In this document: positions 1-5,949 of the stretch, piece by piece
How positions within the stretch are numbered: position 1 is the stretch's first letter
Layout: every line of letters starts with the position of its first letter
Position numbers and translations under genes: made by a program
NCBI GenBank assembly: GCA_003857395.1
Contig: RPRC01000288.1
Span: forward strand, 1-6,680
Direction: 5' to 3'
Source of the DNA: Geobacter sp.
GTDB taxonomy: Bacteria; Desulfobacterota; Desulfuromonadia; Geobacterales; Geobacteraceae
DNA length: 6,680 nucleotides
The notes under the pieces: generated by a model
Databases searched by the model: none
Told to the model about the DNA's origin: nothing
The model's input: only the letters and a program-made list of their open reading frames with translations

Positions 1-471
1 GAGCCAGTTTTTGTCCTTGCCGCCCCAACGGGTCCGGATCAGGGCAAAGCCGCCCTGGAGCTTTTCGCCGTTGAGCCGGATCTTGGCGGCTCCCCGGCCG
101 AGCATCTCGCCGAAGGTCTCACCCTCCCCCAGCGGTTCGAAGGTGCCGCGATCCCAGACGATGACTTTTCCGCCACCGTACTCCCCGTCCGGGATGCTCC
201 CTTCGAAGTCGCCATAGTCCAGGGGGTGGTCCTCCACGGCAACCGCCAGGTGCTTCTCCGCCGGATCGAGACTCGGCCCCTTCGGTACTGCCCAGCTTTT
301 CAGCACCCCGCCGTCTTCCAGGCGCAGGTCGTAATGGAGGGTCCGGGCATGGTGCTTCTGGATCACGAAGCGTCGAGCCACAGCCGCAGCGTTGCCAGAG
401 GAGACGGAATTTCCGGCTGGTTCAGAGGTACGGGTGAAGTCGCGTTTTTCTCGGTATTCGTCGAGGGGCAT
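1..471 (-). CDS. ligD: DNA ligase D, N-terminal 3'-phosphoesterase domain (partial, runs off the left edge)
   Basis: The reverse strand translates without a stop from ATG at 471 to base 1, giving 157 residues and no end. The protein is a LigD-type 3'-phosphoesterase: after a short linker it has FVIQKHHARTLHYDLRLE (35-52), LKSWAVPKGPSLDP (57-70), VEDHPLDYGDFEGSIP (79-94) and VIVWDRGTFEP (103-113). By family knowledge, H40, H46, D48, R50, H82 and Y86 match the metal-binding and catalytic residues of the Pseudomonas LigD domain. That domain trims 3'-ribonucleotides and 3'-phosphates during Ku-dependent end joining. Having this domain at the N-terminus fits the PE-ligase-polymerase order seen outside mycobacteria, but the ligase and polymerase parts lie outside the window, so a stand-alone phosphoesterase is not excluded. 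The start at 471 has GGAAGA five bases upstream and fits the family N-terminus (LDEYREKRDF). An in-frame ATG at 516 would add 15 residues but has no clear ribosome binding site. Confidence 0.92.
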   Translation of the reverse strand, partial: MPLDEYREKRDFTRTSEPAGNSVSSGNAAAVARRFVIQKHHARTLHYDLRLEDGGVLKSWAVPKGPSLDPAEKHLAVAVEDHPLDYGDFEGSIPDGEYGGGKVIVWDRGTFEPLGEGETFGEMLGRGAAKIRLNGEKLQGGFALIRTRWGGKDKNWL

Positions 472-546
472 GGTGTCTTCCGTTGTGGCAATGCACGAGA
501 TACCCGGTTCGGGCATGATGTCGTTAATTCGCCAAATGCACAATCG

Positions 547-621
547 GTAGGGGCGCTGCGTGCCGCGCCCTGGTTGAAATGATCCCGAATGAATAAAGGG
601 CGCGGCACGCAGCGCCCCTAC
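547..621. repeat. Long palindromic intergenic repeat (REP/MITE-like)
   Basis: Bases 547-571 and 597-621 are perfect reverse complements, 25 bases each, separated by a 25-base A+T-richer loop. Each arm is very G+C-rich and itself contains GGGCGC...GCGCCC, so an arm can fold alone or pair with its partner. That double-folding design is typical of REP/BIME or small MITE-like repeats. It lies 25 bases past the tkt stop and about 75 bases before the ligD start. On the tkt transcript it could act as a 3' stabilising or attenuating hairpin. No uridine run follows the stem, so it is not a classic intrinsic terminator. Copy number elsewhere in the genome is unknown from this window. Confidence 0.8.
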
Positions 622-645
622 ATTATAGGCTGCCGCGGATGTCCT

Positions 646-2664
646 CTATTCTCGTTCCCCGCCAACCAGCTTCCGTGCCGTTGTCACCACATTCTCCACC
701 GTGAAACCAAGCTGTTTGAAAATTTCCCCGGCCGGGGCGCTGGCACCGAACCGGTCCATGGCTATGATAGCGCCGCGATCGCCGACCCATTCCCGCCAGC
801 CGAAGGACGATCCGGCCTCCACGGCCAGCCGGGTCGTGACGGCCGGGGGCAGTACTGCGTCCCGGTACTCCTGGGGTTGCTCCCGGAAAAGCTCCCAGCT
901 CGGCATGCTCACCACTCGCGCAGCGATATTCCCCTCCGCAAGCGCATTTTGCGCCGACATTACCAGTTGCACCTCTGAGCCGGTAGCCAGAAGAATCACA
1001 TCGACTTTCGGCCCCTTTTCCCGTGAGAGGATGTAGCCGCCCTTTAGCACTCCCTGCGCTGGGGCGACAACATTCCGGTCGAAGACCGGCAGGTTCTGAC
1101 GGGTCAGCACCAGCATGGTCGGGCCGTTCCTCCGTTCCATGGCGGCGCGCCAGGCATAGGCAGTTTCATTGGCATCGGCCGGGCGGATGATGCAGAGGTT
1201 CGGCATTACCCGCAGCGAGGCCAGGTGCTCGACCGGCTGGTGAGTGGGGCCATCCTCGCCAACCCCGATGGAGTCGTGGGTCATGACGTAGATCACCGGC
1301 AGCCCCATCAGGGCGGCGAGCCGTATCGCCGGCCGGGCGTAATCGGTGAAGACGAAAAAGGTAGCGCCGAACGGCCGGACGCCGCCATGGAGGGCCATGC
1401 CCGAAGCACAGGCGCACATGGCATGCTCGCGGATCCCCCAGGCGATGTTCCGCTCGCCGTAGCTCCCCTTGGCCAGGTAGCCGCTGCCGGCGATCAGGGT
1501 CTTGGTGGAGGGCGAGAGGTCGGCGCTGCCCCCTACCAGCCACGGCACTTTCGTCGCGATGGCGTTCAGTACCGTCCCCGATGCGGCACGGGTGGCGACA
1601 GAGCCCTTTTCCGGCGCGAAAACCGGGATATCCGCGTCCCAGCCCACGGGAAGCTCTCCCGCAAGCGCGGCGCAGAGGCGGTCAGCCAAGTCGGGATACT
1701 CCTTCCGATAGGCCTCAAACCTGTTGTTCCAGCTATCCTCCAGCGCACGGCCCCGTTCTACCGCTCTGCCCATGTGGGTGCGAACTTCTTCGGGAACAAG
1801 AAATTTTTCTTCCTCGGGCCAACCGTAGAACCTTTTTGTCAGGCGGATTTCTTCCTCGCCCAAAGGCTCTCCGTGGGCCGCGGGGGTATCCTGACGGTGC
1901 GGCGCACCATAGCCGATGTGGGAGCGGACGATGATCAGGGTGGGACGGTCCGTTTCTGCCCGGGCTGACACAAAGGCAGCTGTCAGCGCTTCAAGGTCAT
2001 TGGCTTCATCACCCAGGTCAAGCACCTGCCAGCCGTAGCCCTCGAAACGCCGGGCTGCGCTGTCAGAACAGGAGAGGGAAGTACTCCCCTCGATGGTGAT
2101 GTGATTATTGTCAAAGACACAGATCAGCTTGCCAAGACCAAGATGACCGGCAAGGGACGCAGCCTCGTGTGAAGCCCCTTCCATAAGGTCGCCGTCGCCG
2201 CAGAAAACGTAGGTACAATGGTCAATGATCTCGTGTCCGGGTCGATTGAACACGGCCGCGAGATGGACTTCGGCCATGGCCATGCCCACGCTGTTCATGA
2301 TGCCCTGCCCGAGGGGGCCAGTAGTGGTTTCGATGCCGGAGGTGTGGCCATATTCCGGGTGCCCGGGTGTTCTGCTTCCCCACTGGCGGAAATTCTTCAG
2401 ATCCTCGAGGGACAGGTCGTAGCCGGTGAGGTGAAGAAGGGAATATTGCAGCATGGAGGCGTGCCCGACCGAAAGGACAAAACGGTCCCGATTAAACCAG
2501 GCAGGATTCTTCGGGTTGTACTGAAGAATTCGGCTCCAGAGGACGTAGGCAAGGGGTGCCAGAGCCATAGGCGTTCCCGGGTGGCCGGAGTTAGCCTGCT
2601 GCACCGCATCCATCGAAAGAGTGCGAATTGTGTTGATACTTAAGGATTCTATGTCGTATGCCAT
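646..2664 (-). CDS. tkt: Transketolase
   Basis: This complete gene of about 672 codons has the usual length for a bacterial or yeast-type transketolase. The enzyme moves two-carbon ketol units between sugar phosphates in the cytoplasmic non-oxidative pentose phosphate pathway, using thiamine diphosphate and a divalent metal. Numbering from the ATG at 2664, the N-terminal pyrophosphate domain has NSGHPG (H28), VGHASM (H68), H102, GPLGQG, and the cofactor motif GDG (156-158) followed by FDNNHI (N186/N187). H264, R359 and S386 match the known phosphate- and substrate-binding residues. The pyrimidine domain has GIREHAM with the catalytic glutamate E413, then [16 protein letters not shown] (H463, H475) and LTRQNLP (R522). 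The C-terminal domain is complete. All expected active-site residues are visible. An ATG six bases further upstream (2670) is also in frame but sits only two bases from GGAGGG, whereas the ATG at 2664 is eight bases from it and is preferred. Confidence 0.97.
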   Translation of the reverse strand: MAYDIESLSINTIRTLSMDAVQQANSGHPGTPMALAPLAYVLWSRILQYNPKNPAWFNRDRFVLSVGHASMLQYSLLHLTGYDLSLEDLKNFRQWGSRTPGHPEYGHTSGIETTTGPLGQGIMNSVGMAMAEVHLAAVFNRPGHEIIDHCTYVFCGDGDLMEGASHEAASLAGHLGLGKLICVFDNNHITIEGSTSLSCSDSAARRFEGYGWQVLDLGDEANDLEALTAAFVSARAETDRPTLIIVRSHIGYGAPHRQDTPAAHGEPLGEEEIRLTKRFYGWPEEEKFLVPEEVRTHMGRAVERGRALEDSWNNRFEAYRKEYPDLADRLCAALAGELPVGWDADIPVFAPEKGSVATRAASGTVLNAIATKVPWLVGGSADLSPSTKTLIAGSGYLAKGSYGERNIAWGIREHAMCACASGMALHGGVRPFGATFFVFTDYARPAIRLAALMGLPVIYVMTHDSIGVGEDGPTHQPVEHLASLRVMPNLCIIRPADANETAYAWRAAMERRNGPTMLVLTRQNLPVFDRNVVAPAQGVLKGGYILSREKGPKVDVILLATGSEVQLVMSAQNALAEGNIAARVVSMPSWELFREQPQEYRDAVLPPAVTTRLAVEAGSSFGWREWVGDRGAIIAMDRFGASAPAGEIFKQLGFTVENVVTTARKLVGGERE

Positions 2665-2672
2665 GTTCATTT

Positions 2673-2678
2673 CCCTCC
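2673..2678 (-). promoter_or_regulatory. Ribosome binding site of tkt (GGAGGG), decides the start
   Basis: The reverse strand reads GGAGGG followed by AAATGAACATG. The first ATG (2670) leaves a two-base gap after GGAGGG, which is too short. The second (2664) leaves eight bases, a normal spacing. Either start gives essentially the same protein, differing by two residues (Met-Asn). Confidence 0.7.
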
Positions 2679-2776
2679 GAGGAACTTCGCCGACGGGTTA
2701 ATATAATCTGCCAAACCAATTGCCGGTGCAGTAAATATATAGTATTTTTCTGTCAGGGCAAACTCTAAAGAGCTAA

Positions 2777-3247
2777 AAGCCCTGTAGGGATTGTATTTCC
2801 AACGGATACCGCTTGACCCTGATCGCCAGCAGCCTCACCATGGCACTCGGGATAGCCTCGATCAAACTCGGTTTTATCCTGCTGGTTATCGCCGGAACCC
2901 TGGTGGACACTCTATTTCGTTAAAGATAGTTTTTGGTTTTTAATTATGTACCTGAACTTTTGTCAAATTCCAGGAGCAACTCCCCGATCACAGCCGGGAC
3001 GCGCGAATAAAAAATATTCATCCTTCACTACTCTTCGTCGCTCATTCCCCTGTCGCTTTCGCTCTGGTTTCTCGGCTACTGCTCGGCCTGGCTTGCCGTT
3101 GCTTCACTCCTTTCAGGAGGTGTTTTTCTCACCACCCTGATCCGCCAGCTCTTCTTTAAACCTATATTTATCAAGGCCTTCCACGCAACCAACGGATATT
3201 TGTAACTCCTTCTTATCCTTATCGTGGCAGACATCTGCCTTATGTAG
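2777..3247 (+). pseudogene. Possible decayed membrane-protein gene (stop-interrupted frame)
   Basis: One plus-strand frame contains three hydrophobic pieces separated by stops. Bases 2777-2920 encode a peptide with a clear membrane-like segment (IKLGFILLVIAGTLVDTLF). Bases 3011-3202 encode 64 residues with two more hydrophobic stretches (LSLWFLGYCSAWLAVASLL and GGVFLTTLIRQLFFKPIF). Bases 3206-3244 continue with LLLILIVADICLM. All share the same phase, although stops fall at 2921, 2927, 3008, 3203 and 3245. No piece has a convincing start with a ribosome binding site; the ATG at 2840 would give only 27 residues. The shared phase and repeated hydrophobic character suggest the relic of a multi-pass membrane protein, but I do not recognise the family. 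Chance open frames in non-coding DNA are a real alternative. Confidence 0.25.
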
Positions 3248-3411
3248 TCTCCGTCGCTGGAAAGGCACTTATTTTAGTCTGGGTAAAATTGACCCTTTCT
3301 TTCTCTTTCTTTCAGGTGGAAACTTATGGTATATCCGTACTTGTTCATGAAAATCTCCGACCGGCGAACGGCCTGGGATGTAACTCATATTCTATGCCTG
3401 GAGGTTCGGAA

Positions 3412-3738
3412 ATGGACTGGGAAAAGGCTACTCGAATCGCTCATGCAATCGGAAGATCGCGGCTGCTGGTATTCAGAATGACATTGTTCCGCAAGGCTGC
3501 CGACTACGCCCACATGAGGGTTGAGTGGCAGCTTTCGACACCGGAAGAACGACTCGCCATGGATCCCGCCCGGACCGAGGCCCATGATACTTTCATCGAA
3601 GCATGTGATATGATGGCTCGCTGTATGGAAGATGAAAAAGAAGATTTCTCCTGGAGAGAAGAGCTGGGGAAGGATCGTAAGGAGATCGGGGATTTTGCCT
3701 GCTACCTGCACCTTATTCTGGGACTTGTTGCGCGCTGA
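3412..3738 (+). CDS. Conserved-looking hypothetical protein, 108 residues
   Basis: I do not recognise this family. The frame encodes a soluble, charged, probably all-helical protein of 108 residues with no signal peptide or membrane segment. The N-terminal half contains RLLVFRMTLFRKAADYAHMR (17-36); the middle has LSTPEERLAMDPARTEAHD (41-59), which reads like a helix boundary. The C-terminal half contains WREELGKDRKEIGDFACYLH (81-100). Cysteines lie at 65, 71 and 97 but form no known metal motif. The start at 3412 is chosen because GGAGG lies seven bases upstream (3400-3404). The frame is open further upstream to an ATG at 3289, giving 149 residues, but that extension is low-complexity and lacks a ribosome binding site. 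The gene stands alone: the nearest same-strand gene is pdxA, beyond a convergent minus-strand peptidase gene. Function cannot be inferred from context. Confidence 0.72.
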   Translation: MDWEKATRIAHAIGRSRLLVFRMTLFRKAADYAHMRVEWQLSTPEERLAMDPARTEAHDTFIEACDMMARCMEDEKEDFSWREELGKDRKEIGDFACYLHLILGLVAR

Positions 3739-3740
3739 CC

Positions 3741-3762
3741 GGCACCTGATTTTCCAGGTGTC
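3741..3762 (+). terminator. Weak hairpin just after the 108-residue gene
   Basis: GGCACCTG and CAGGTGTC form an eight-pair stem (one G-U pair) around a six-base loop (ATTTTC), starting two bases after the TGA of the upstream gene. No run of T follows, so it would be a poor intrinsic terminator. Its last base overlaps the left arm of the 14-base inverted repeat that follows, and the two structures may belong together. Confidence 0.25.
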
Positions 3763-3913
3763 TGTCGGACTTAGGAAATCGAAGCAAAAATTCGGCTGGA
3801 GGAGGACAGATTTTGTTGATTTTGCAGGGCAATAGTTGTTCTATTACCCAAAAAAGCGGCGGAATATGGACCGTCCAGACGGATTTGCAGCAGATTTACC
3901 CTAAGTCCGACAG
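3762..3913. repeat. 152-base segment bounded by perfect 14-base inverted repeats (MITE or structured RNA candidate)
   Basis: CTGTCGGACTTAGG at 3762-3775 is exactly repeated in inverse at 3900-3913. The segment fills the spacer between two convergent genes almost symmetrically, 23 bases after one stop and 22 bases from the other. Inside are two further hairpins: GGGCAATAG/CTATTACCC (3827-3835 and 3841-3849, one mismatch, five-base loop) and CCGTC-CA-GACGG (about 3871-3882). It encodes no plausible protein. Terminal inverted repeats around a short non-coding core fit a miniature inverted-repeat element; I see no clear target-site duplication. A long-stem RNA or a bidirectional terminator are the other readings. 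Confidence 0.45.
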
Positions 3914-3935
3914 GCTCCTAGAGCTGCAGACGTTT

Positions 3936-4502
3936 CTATTCGTCGATGTCCGGAGGAAGATACATCTCTCCCTCGCTGCCACCCTGGCCACTAGCGAAAT
4001 CTTCAATCCATTTATGGAGATTGTTCTCAACGATTACTTTCAGGTCTTGCGTCAGCTTCTCGTTTCGCTGCTTGTCGTACCCGGCAAGTTTTCTTACCTC
4101 GAAATGAACGTGGGGCCCGGTTGATCTGCCAGTGTTGCCGGAAAGGGCGATGACCGTAGTACTGTCCACTCGATCTCCGGCCGTTACTTTTACTTCGGCA
4201 TTATGGCCGTAAAGGGTCATCGTCCCATTGCCGTGTTTGACGGCAACCAGATTTCCGTACCCTTTGTATGGACCGGCAAAATACACTGTTCCCTTTTGCA
4301 CCGGATATACCCGCGTTCCCTCAGGAACAGCGATATCATACCCCCGGTGACAGGTCATCCTGCCGCTCCCGAAGGGATCGAGACGCCAGCCGATGCCAGA
4401 AGTTATCCTGCCGCCATCTACGGGCATACTGCGTTCCGCAAGGCATGCTGCAGGAAACAGCAGCAGAATCAGAAATATTGAGACGGGCCGAATGCATTTC
4501 AT
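3936..4502 (-). CDS. M23/LytM-family metallopeptidase, exported
   Basis: This complete gene of 188 residues encodes a small peptidoglycan hydrolase-type protein. Residues 1-23 are a signal peptide: basic MKCIRP, hydrophobic core SIFLILLLFPAAC, then CLA-ER, a plausible signal peptidase I site. PAAC resembles a lipobox but lacks the usual leucine at -3, so a lipoprotein is less likely. The M23 domain spans about 30-137: GRITSGIGWRLDPFG, then HRGYDIAVPEGTRV with H52 and D56, YGH (H100), and GRSTGPHVHFEV with H131 and H133. By family knowledge H52, D56 and H133 bind zinc, and H100 and H131 are catalytic, so the active site is intact. Members of this family cut peptide cross-links in cell-wall murein outside the inner membrane. 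The last 50 residues form a charged tail with no recognised domain. There is no coiled coil as in EnvC/NlpD-type activators. A weak AGGA lies eight bases before the start. The gene is divergent from pdxA and convergent with the 108-residue gene. Confidence 0.92.
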   Translation of the reverse strand: MKCIRPVSIFLILLLFPAACLAERSMPVDGGRITSGIGWRLDPFGSGRMTCHRGYDIAVPEGTRVYPVQKGTVYFAGPYKGYGNLVAVKHGNGTMTLYGHNAEVKVTAGDRVDSTTVIALSGNTGRSTGPHVHFEVRKLAGYDKQRNEKLTQDLKVIVENNLHKWIEDFASGQGGSEGEMYLPPDIDE

Positions 4503-4596
4503 GAAGAATATCCTACTCTTGAATTCGTGAGACAGGAGACGAAATATCCGTCCAGCGACAAAAAAGGCTCACACGGAATCTCGCTGCATATTCAAT

Positions 4597-4626
4597 TTGG
4601 CACCAGAGCTGAAACTGTGATACTAC
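4597..4626 (+). promoter_or_regulatory. Possible sigma-70-type promoter for pdxA
   Basis: TTGGCA (4597-4602) and TACTAC (4621-4626) are separated by 18 bases, a tolerable but imperfect match to -35/-10 boxes. Transcription would start near 4633, within the inverted repeat at 4631-4665, leaving a leader of about 145 bases. This is a weak call made from consensus alone. Confidence 0.22.
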
Positions 4627-4630
4627 ACCC

Positions 4631-4665
4631 TGCTTCTGAACGAGTCAATGTCCCGTTCAGAAGCA
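4631..4665. repeat. 12-bp perfect inverted repeat between divergent genes (operator or leader hairpin candidate)
   Basis: TGCTTCTGAACG at 4631-4642 is perfectly inverted as CGTTCAGAAGCA at 4654-4665 around an 11-base centre. It lies about 113 bases before the pdxA start and about 130 bases before the M23 start on the other strand. No T run follows on either strand, so it does not look like a terminator. Its place in a divergent promoter region suits a dimeric regulator's binding site or an RNA leader hairpin. Confidence 0.5.
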
Positions 4666-4777
4666 AGAACAACTCCATGCGGGAAACCAGACCACTGGAT
4701 CCCCCGCAGCACTTGCACTTTTTCTGGCAATTTGCCTATACCATGCATTACACTGGCACACGAGGGAGAAAGCGATC

Positions 4778-5830
4778 ATGTCAAAGCCTGTAATAGCCAT
4801 TACCATGGGTGACCCCTGCGGGATCGGCCCCGAGATAATCACCATGGCACTGGCGAATCCTGAGATTGAAAGCCTTTGCCGGCCCCTGGTACTCGGAGAC
4901 CAAGCGGCCATGGAGCGGGCATTGGCCGTTACCCAGCTGCCTCTCCGGCTGGAATTGCTTACCAAAGGTCTGCCGCCGAAAAGTACCAAAGGCGTCATTT
5001 ATCTTCGTCCCCTCTCCCGGCTCGCAGCCACCGACATGGAATATGGCGGCCCGTCCTCTGACGCCGGTGATGCCATGTATCGCTATATCAAGGAGGCCGT
5101 TCAGCTGTGTCAGAGCGGCGAAGCAGCAGCCATGGCAAATGCGCCCATCAGCAAGGAAGCCATGAACCGGGCCGGCCACTACTATCCGGGGCATACGGAG
5201 CTGGTGGCGGAACTTACCGGGTGCACCGATTATGTGATGATGCTGGCCGGAGACCGTCTGCGGGTGACTCTCGTCACCATTCACGAGGCCATCTCCAATG
5301 TGCCACGCTTGATCACTTTCGACAAAGTTCTTTCAACCATCCGGACCACTCACCGCAGCCTTCATACCTATTTCCGAAAAAATCCCCGGCTCGCAGTGCT
5401 GGCGCTGAACCCTCATTGTGGCGAAAAGGGCCTCTTCGGGGACGAAGAGCGGCGCTTTATTGCTCCGGCCATCGAGGCGGCCCGGGCAGAAGGAATCGAT
5501 GCCCACGGTCCCCTTTCCGCTGACATGCTCTTTTATTTCGCGACACAGGGAGAGTATGACGGCGTTGTCTGCATGTACCACGACCAGGGTCTCATCCCCT
5601 TGAAACTAATCCATTTTCACGATGGCGTCAACGTCACGCTCGGACTGCCCATTATCCGTACCTCCGTAGATCACGGAACTGCCTACGACCTCGCAGGAAC
5701 TGGCCGCGCCTCAGCCCTCAGCATAGCCGCAGCCATAAGAATGGCGGTAGGAATGGCGAAAACGGCCAGTGAAAACAGCCCGCCAAAAACAAAAAATACC
5801 CGATCCAAGGGCATAAAAATTCAGCAATAA
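4778..5830 (+). CDS. pdxA: 4-hydroxythreonine-4-phosphate dehydrogenase
   Basis: This complete gene of 350 residues encodes PdxA. The enzyme oxidises 4-phosphohydroxy-L-threonine with NAD; the product decarboxylates and is joined with deoxyxylulose 5-phosphate by PdxJ to make pyridoxine 5'-phosphate in the cytoplasm. Family signatures are all present: ITMGDPCGIGPEI (8-20), NAPISKEAMN (121-130), GHTELVAELTG (138-148), VTIHEAI (166-172), NPHCGEKGLFG (211-221), GPLSADMLF (244-252), YHDQGLIPLK (267-276) and RTSVDHGTAYDLAGTG (294-309). H169, H213 and H268 match the three metal-binding histidines, and H139 matches the conserved active-site histidine. The domain ends near residue 328; the last 20 or so residues are a lysine-rich tail (PPKTKNTRSKGIKIQQ) that makes it somewhat longer than typical members of about 330. 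GGGAG lies nine bases before the ATG. It is followed by the GT51 gene after 116 bases, so the two may be cotranscribed. Confidence 0.97.
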   Translation: MSKPVIAITMGDPCGIGPEIITMALANPEIESLCRPLVLGDQAAMERALAVTQLPLRLELLTKGLPPKSTKGVIYLRPLSRLAATDMEYGGPSSDAGDAMYRYIKEAVQLCQSGEAAAMANAPISKEAMNRAGHYYPGHTELVAELTGCTDYVMMLAGDRLRVTLVTIHEAISNVPRLITFDKVLSTIRTTHRSLHTYFRKNPRLAVLALNPHCGEKGLFGDEERRFIAPAIEAARAEGIDAHGPLSADMLFYFATQGEYDGVVCMYHDQGLIPLKLIHFHDGVNVTLGLPIIRTSVDHGTAYDLAGTGRASALSIAAAIRMAVGMAKTASENSPPKTKNTRSKGIKIQQ

Positions 5831-5936
5831 CCCTGAGACAGTTATAGCAGACGGCAAAAGCCAGTGTAAGAAAGCCGTTCTACTAAGATCTCACGTCTCG
5901 CCTGGATCTTTCCACGATAGCGGAGACTCTCCACCA

Positions 5937-5949
5937 GAGGTCTTTATTG
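5937..5949 (+). promoter_or_regulatory. Ribosome binding site and TTG start of the GT51 gene
   Basis: GAGG at 5937-5940 lies six bases before TTG at 5947. No ATG or GTG occurs in this frame between the upstream in-frame stop (TAA at 5884) and the transmembrane segment, so TTG is the best start. It gives a normal N-terminus: a short basic stretch (KIKLNLKK) and then the membrane anchor. Confidence 0.7.

Larger units (their letters stand above)
2671..3411. other. 741-base gene-poor spacer between tkt and the 108-residue gene
   Basis: This stretch is visibly more A+T-rich than its neighbours and has no reading frame with a good start, ribosome binding site and recognisable protein. The first 90 bases must hold the tkt promoter (reverse strand); A+T-rich blocks such as GATTATATTAA near 2699-2709 are present, but I could not fix a convincing -35/-10 pair. 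The centre holds the hydrophobic frame pieces listed separately. Near the right end is a pyrimidine tract (CTTTCTTTCTCTTTCTTTC, about 3295-3313) and a small palindrome GGGTAAAATTGACCC (about 3281-3295). A plus-strand promoter for the downstream gene is expected here but was not identified with confidence. Confidence 0.6.

Noticed and set aside
226..582. 118-codon plus-strand frame
   Set aside because: It overlaps the ligD phosphoesterase coding region and runs into the palindromic repeat. Its translation shows no family features.
1225..1968. 247-codon open frame on the plus strand opposite tkt
   Set aside because: It lies entirely antisense to a textbook transketolase with all active-site residues. 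It is a by-product of G+C-rich codons and has no recognisable domain or ribosome binding site.
2840..2923. 27-residue small membrane protein starting at ATG 2840
   Set aside because: It has no ribosome binding site, and the open frame extends upstream of the ATG in the same hydrophobic style. It is better treated as part of the possible decayed frame.
3281..3295. Palindrome GGGTAAAATTGACCC as a possible insertion-sequence end
   Set aside because: It vaguely recalls some transposon ends, but there is no partner end, transposase fragment or target duplication in the window.
3813..4124. 103-codon plus-strand frame across the convergent spacer
   Set aside because: It crosses the inverted-repeat element and then overlaps the M23 gene in antisense, and no protein family is apparent.
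4597..4612. TGGCAC-containing site as a sigma-54 promoter for pdxA
   Set aside because: The -24-like TGGCAC is present, but the required GC at the -12 position is missing at the right spacing. The same holds for TGGCAC near 4755.
4781..5284. 167-codon minus-strand frame inside pdxA
   Set aside because: It is antisense to conserved PdxA motifs, with no start context or recognisable protein; a shadow frame.
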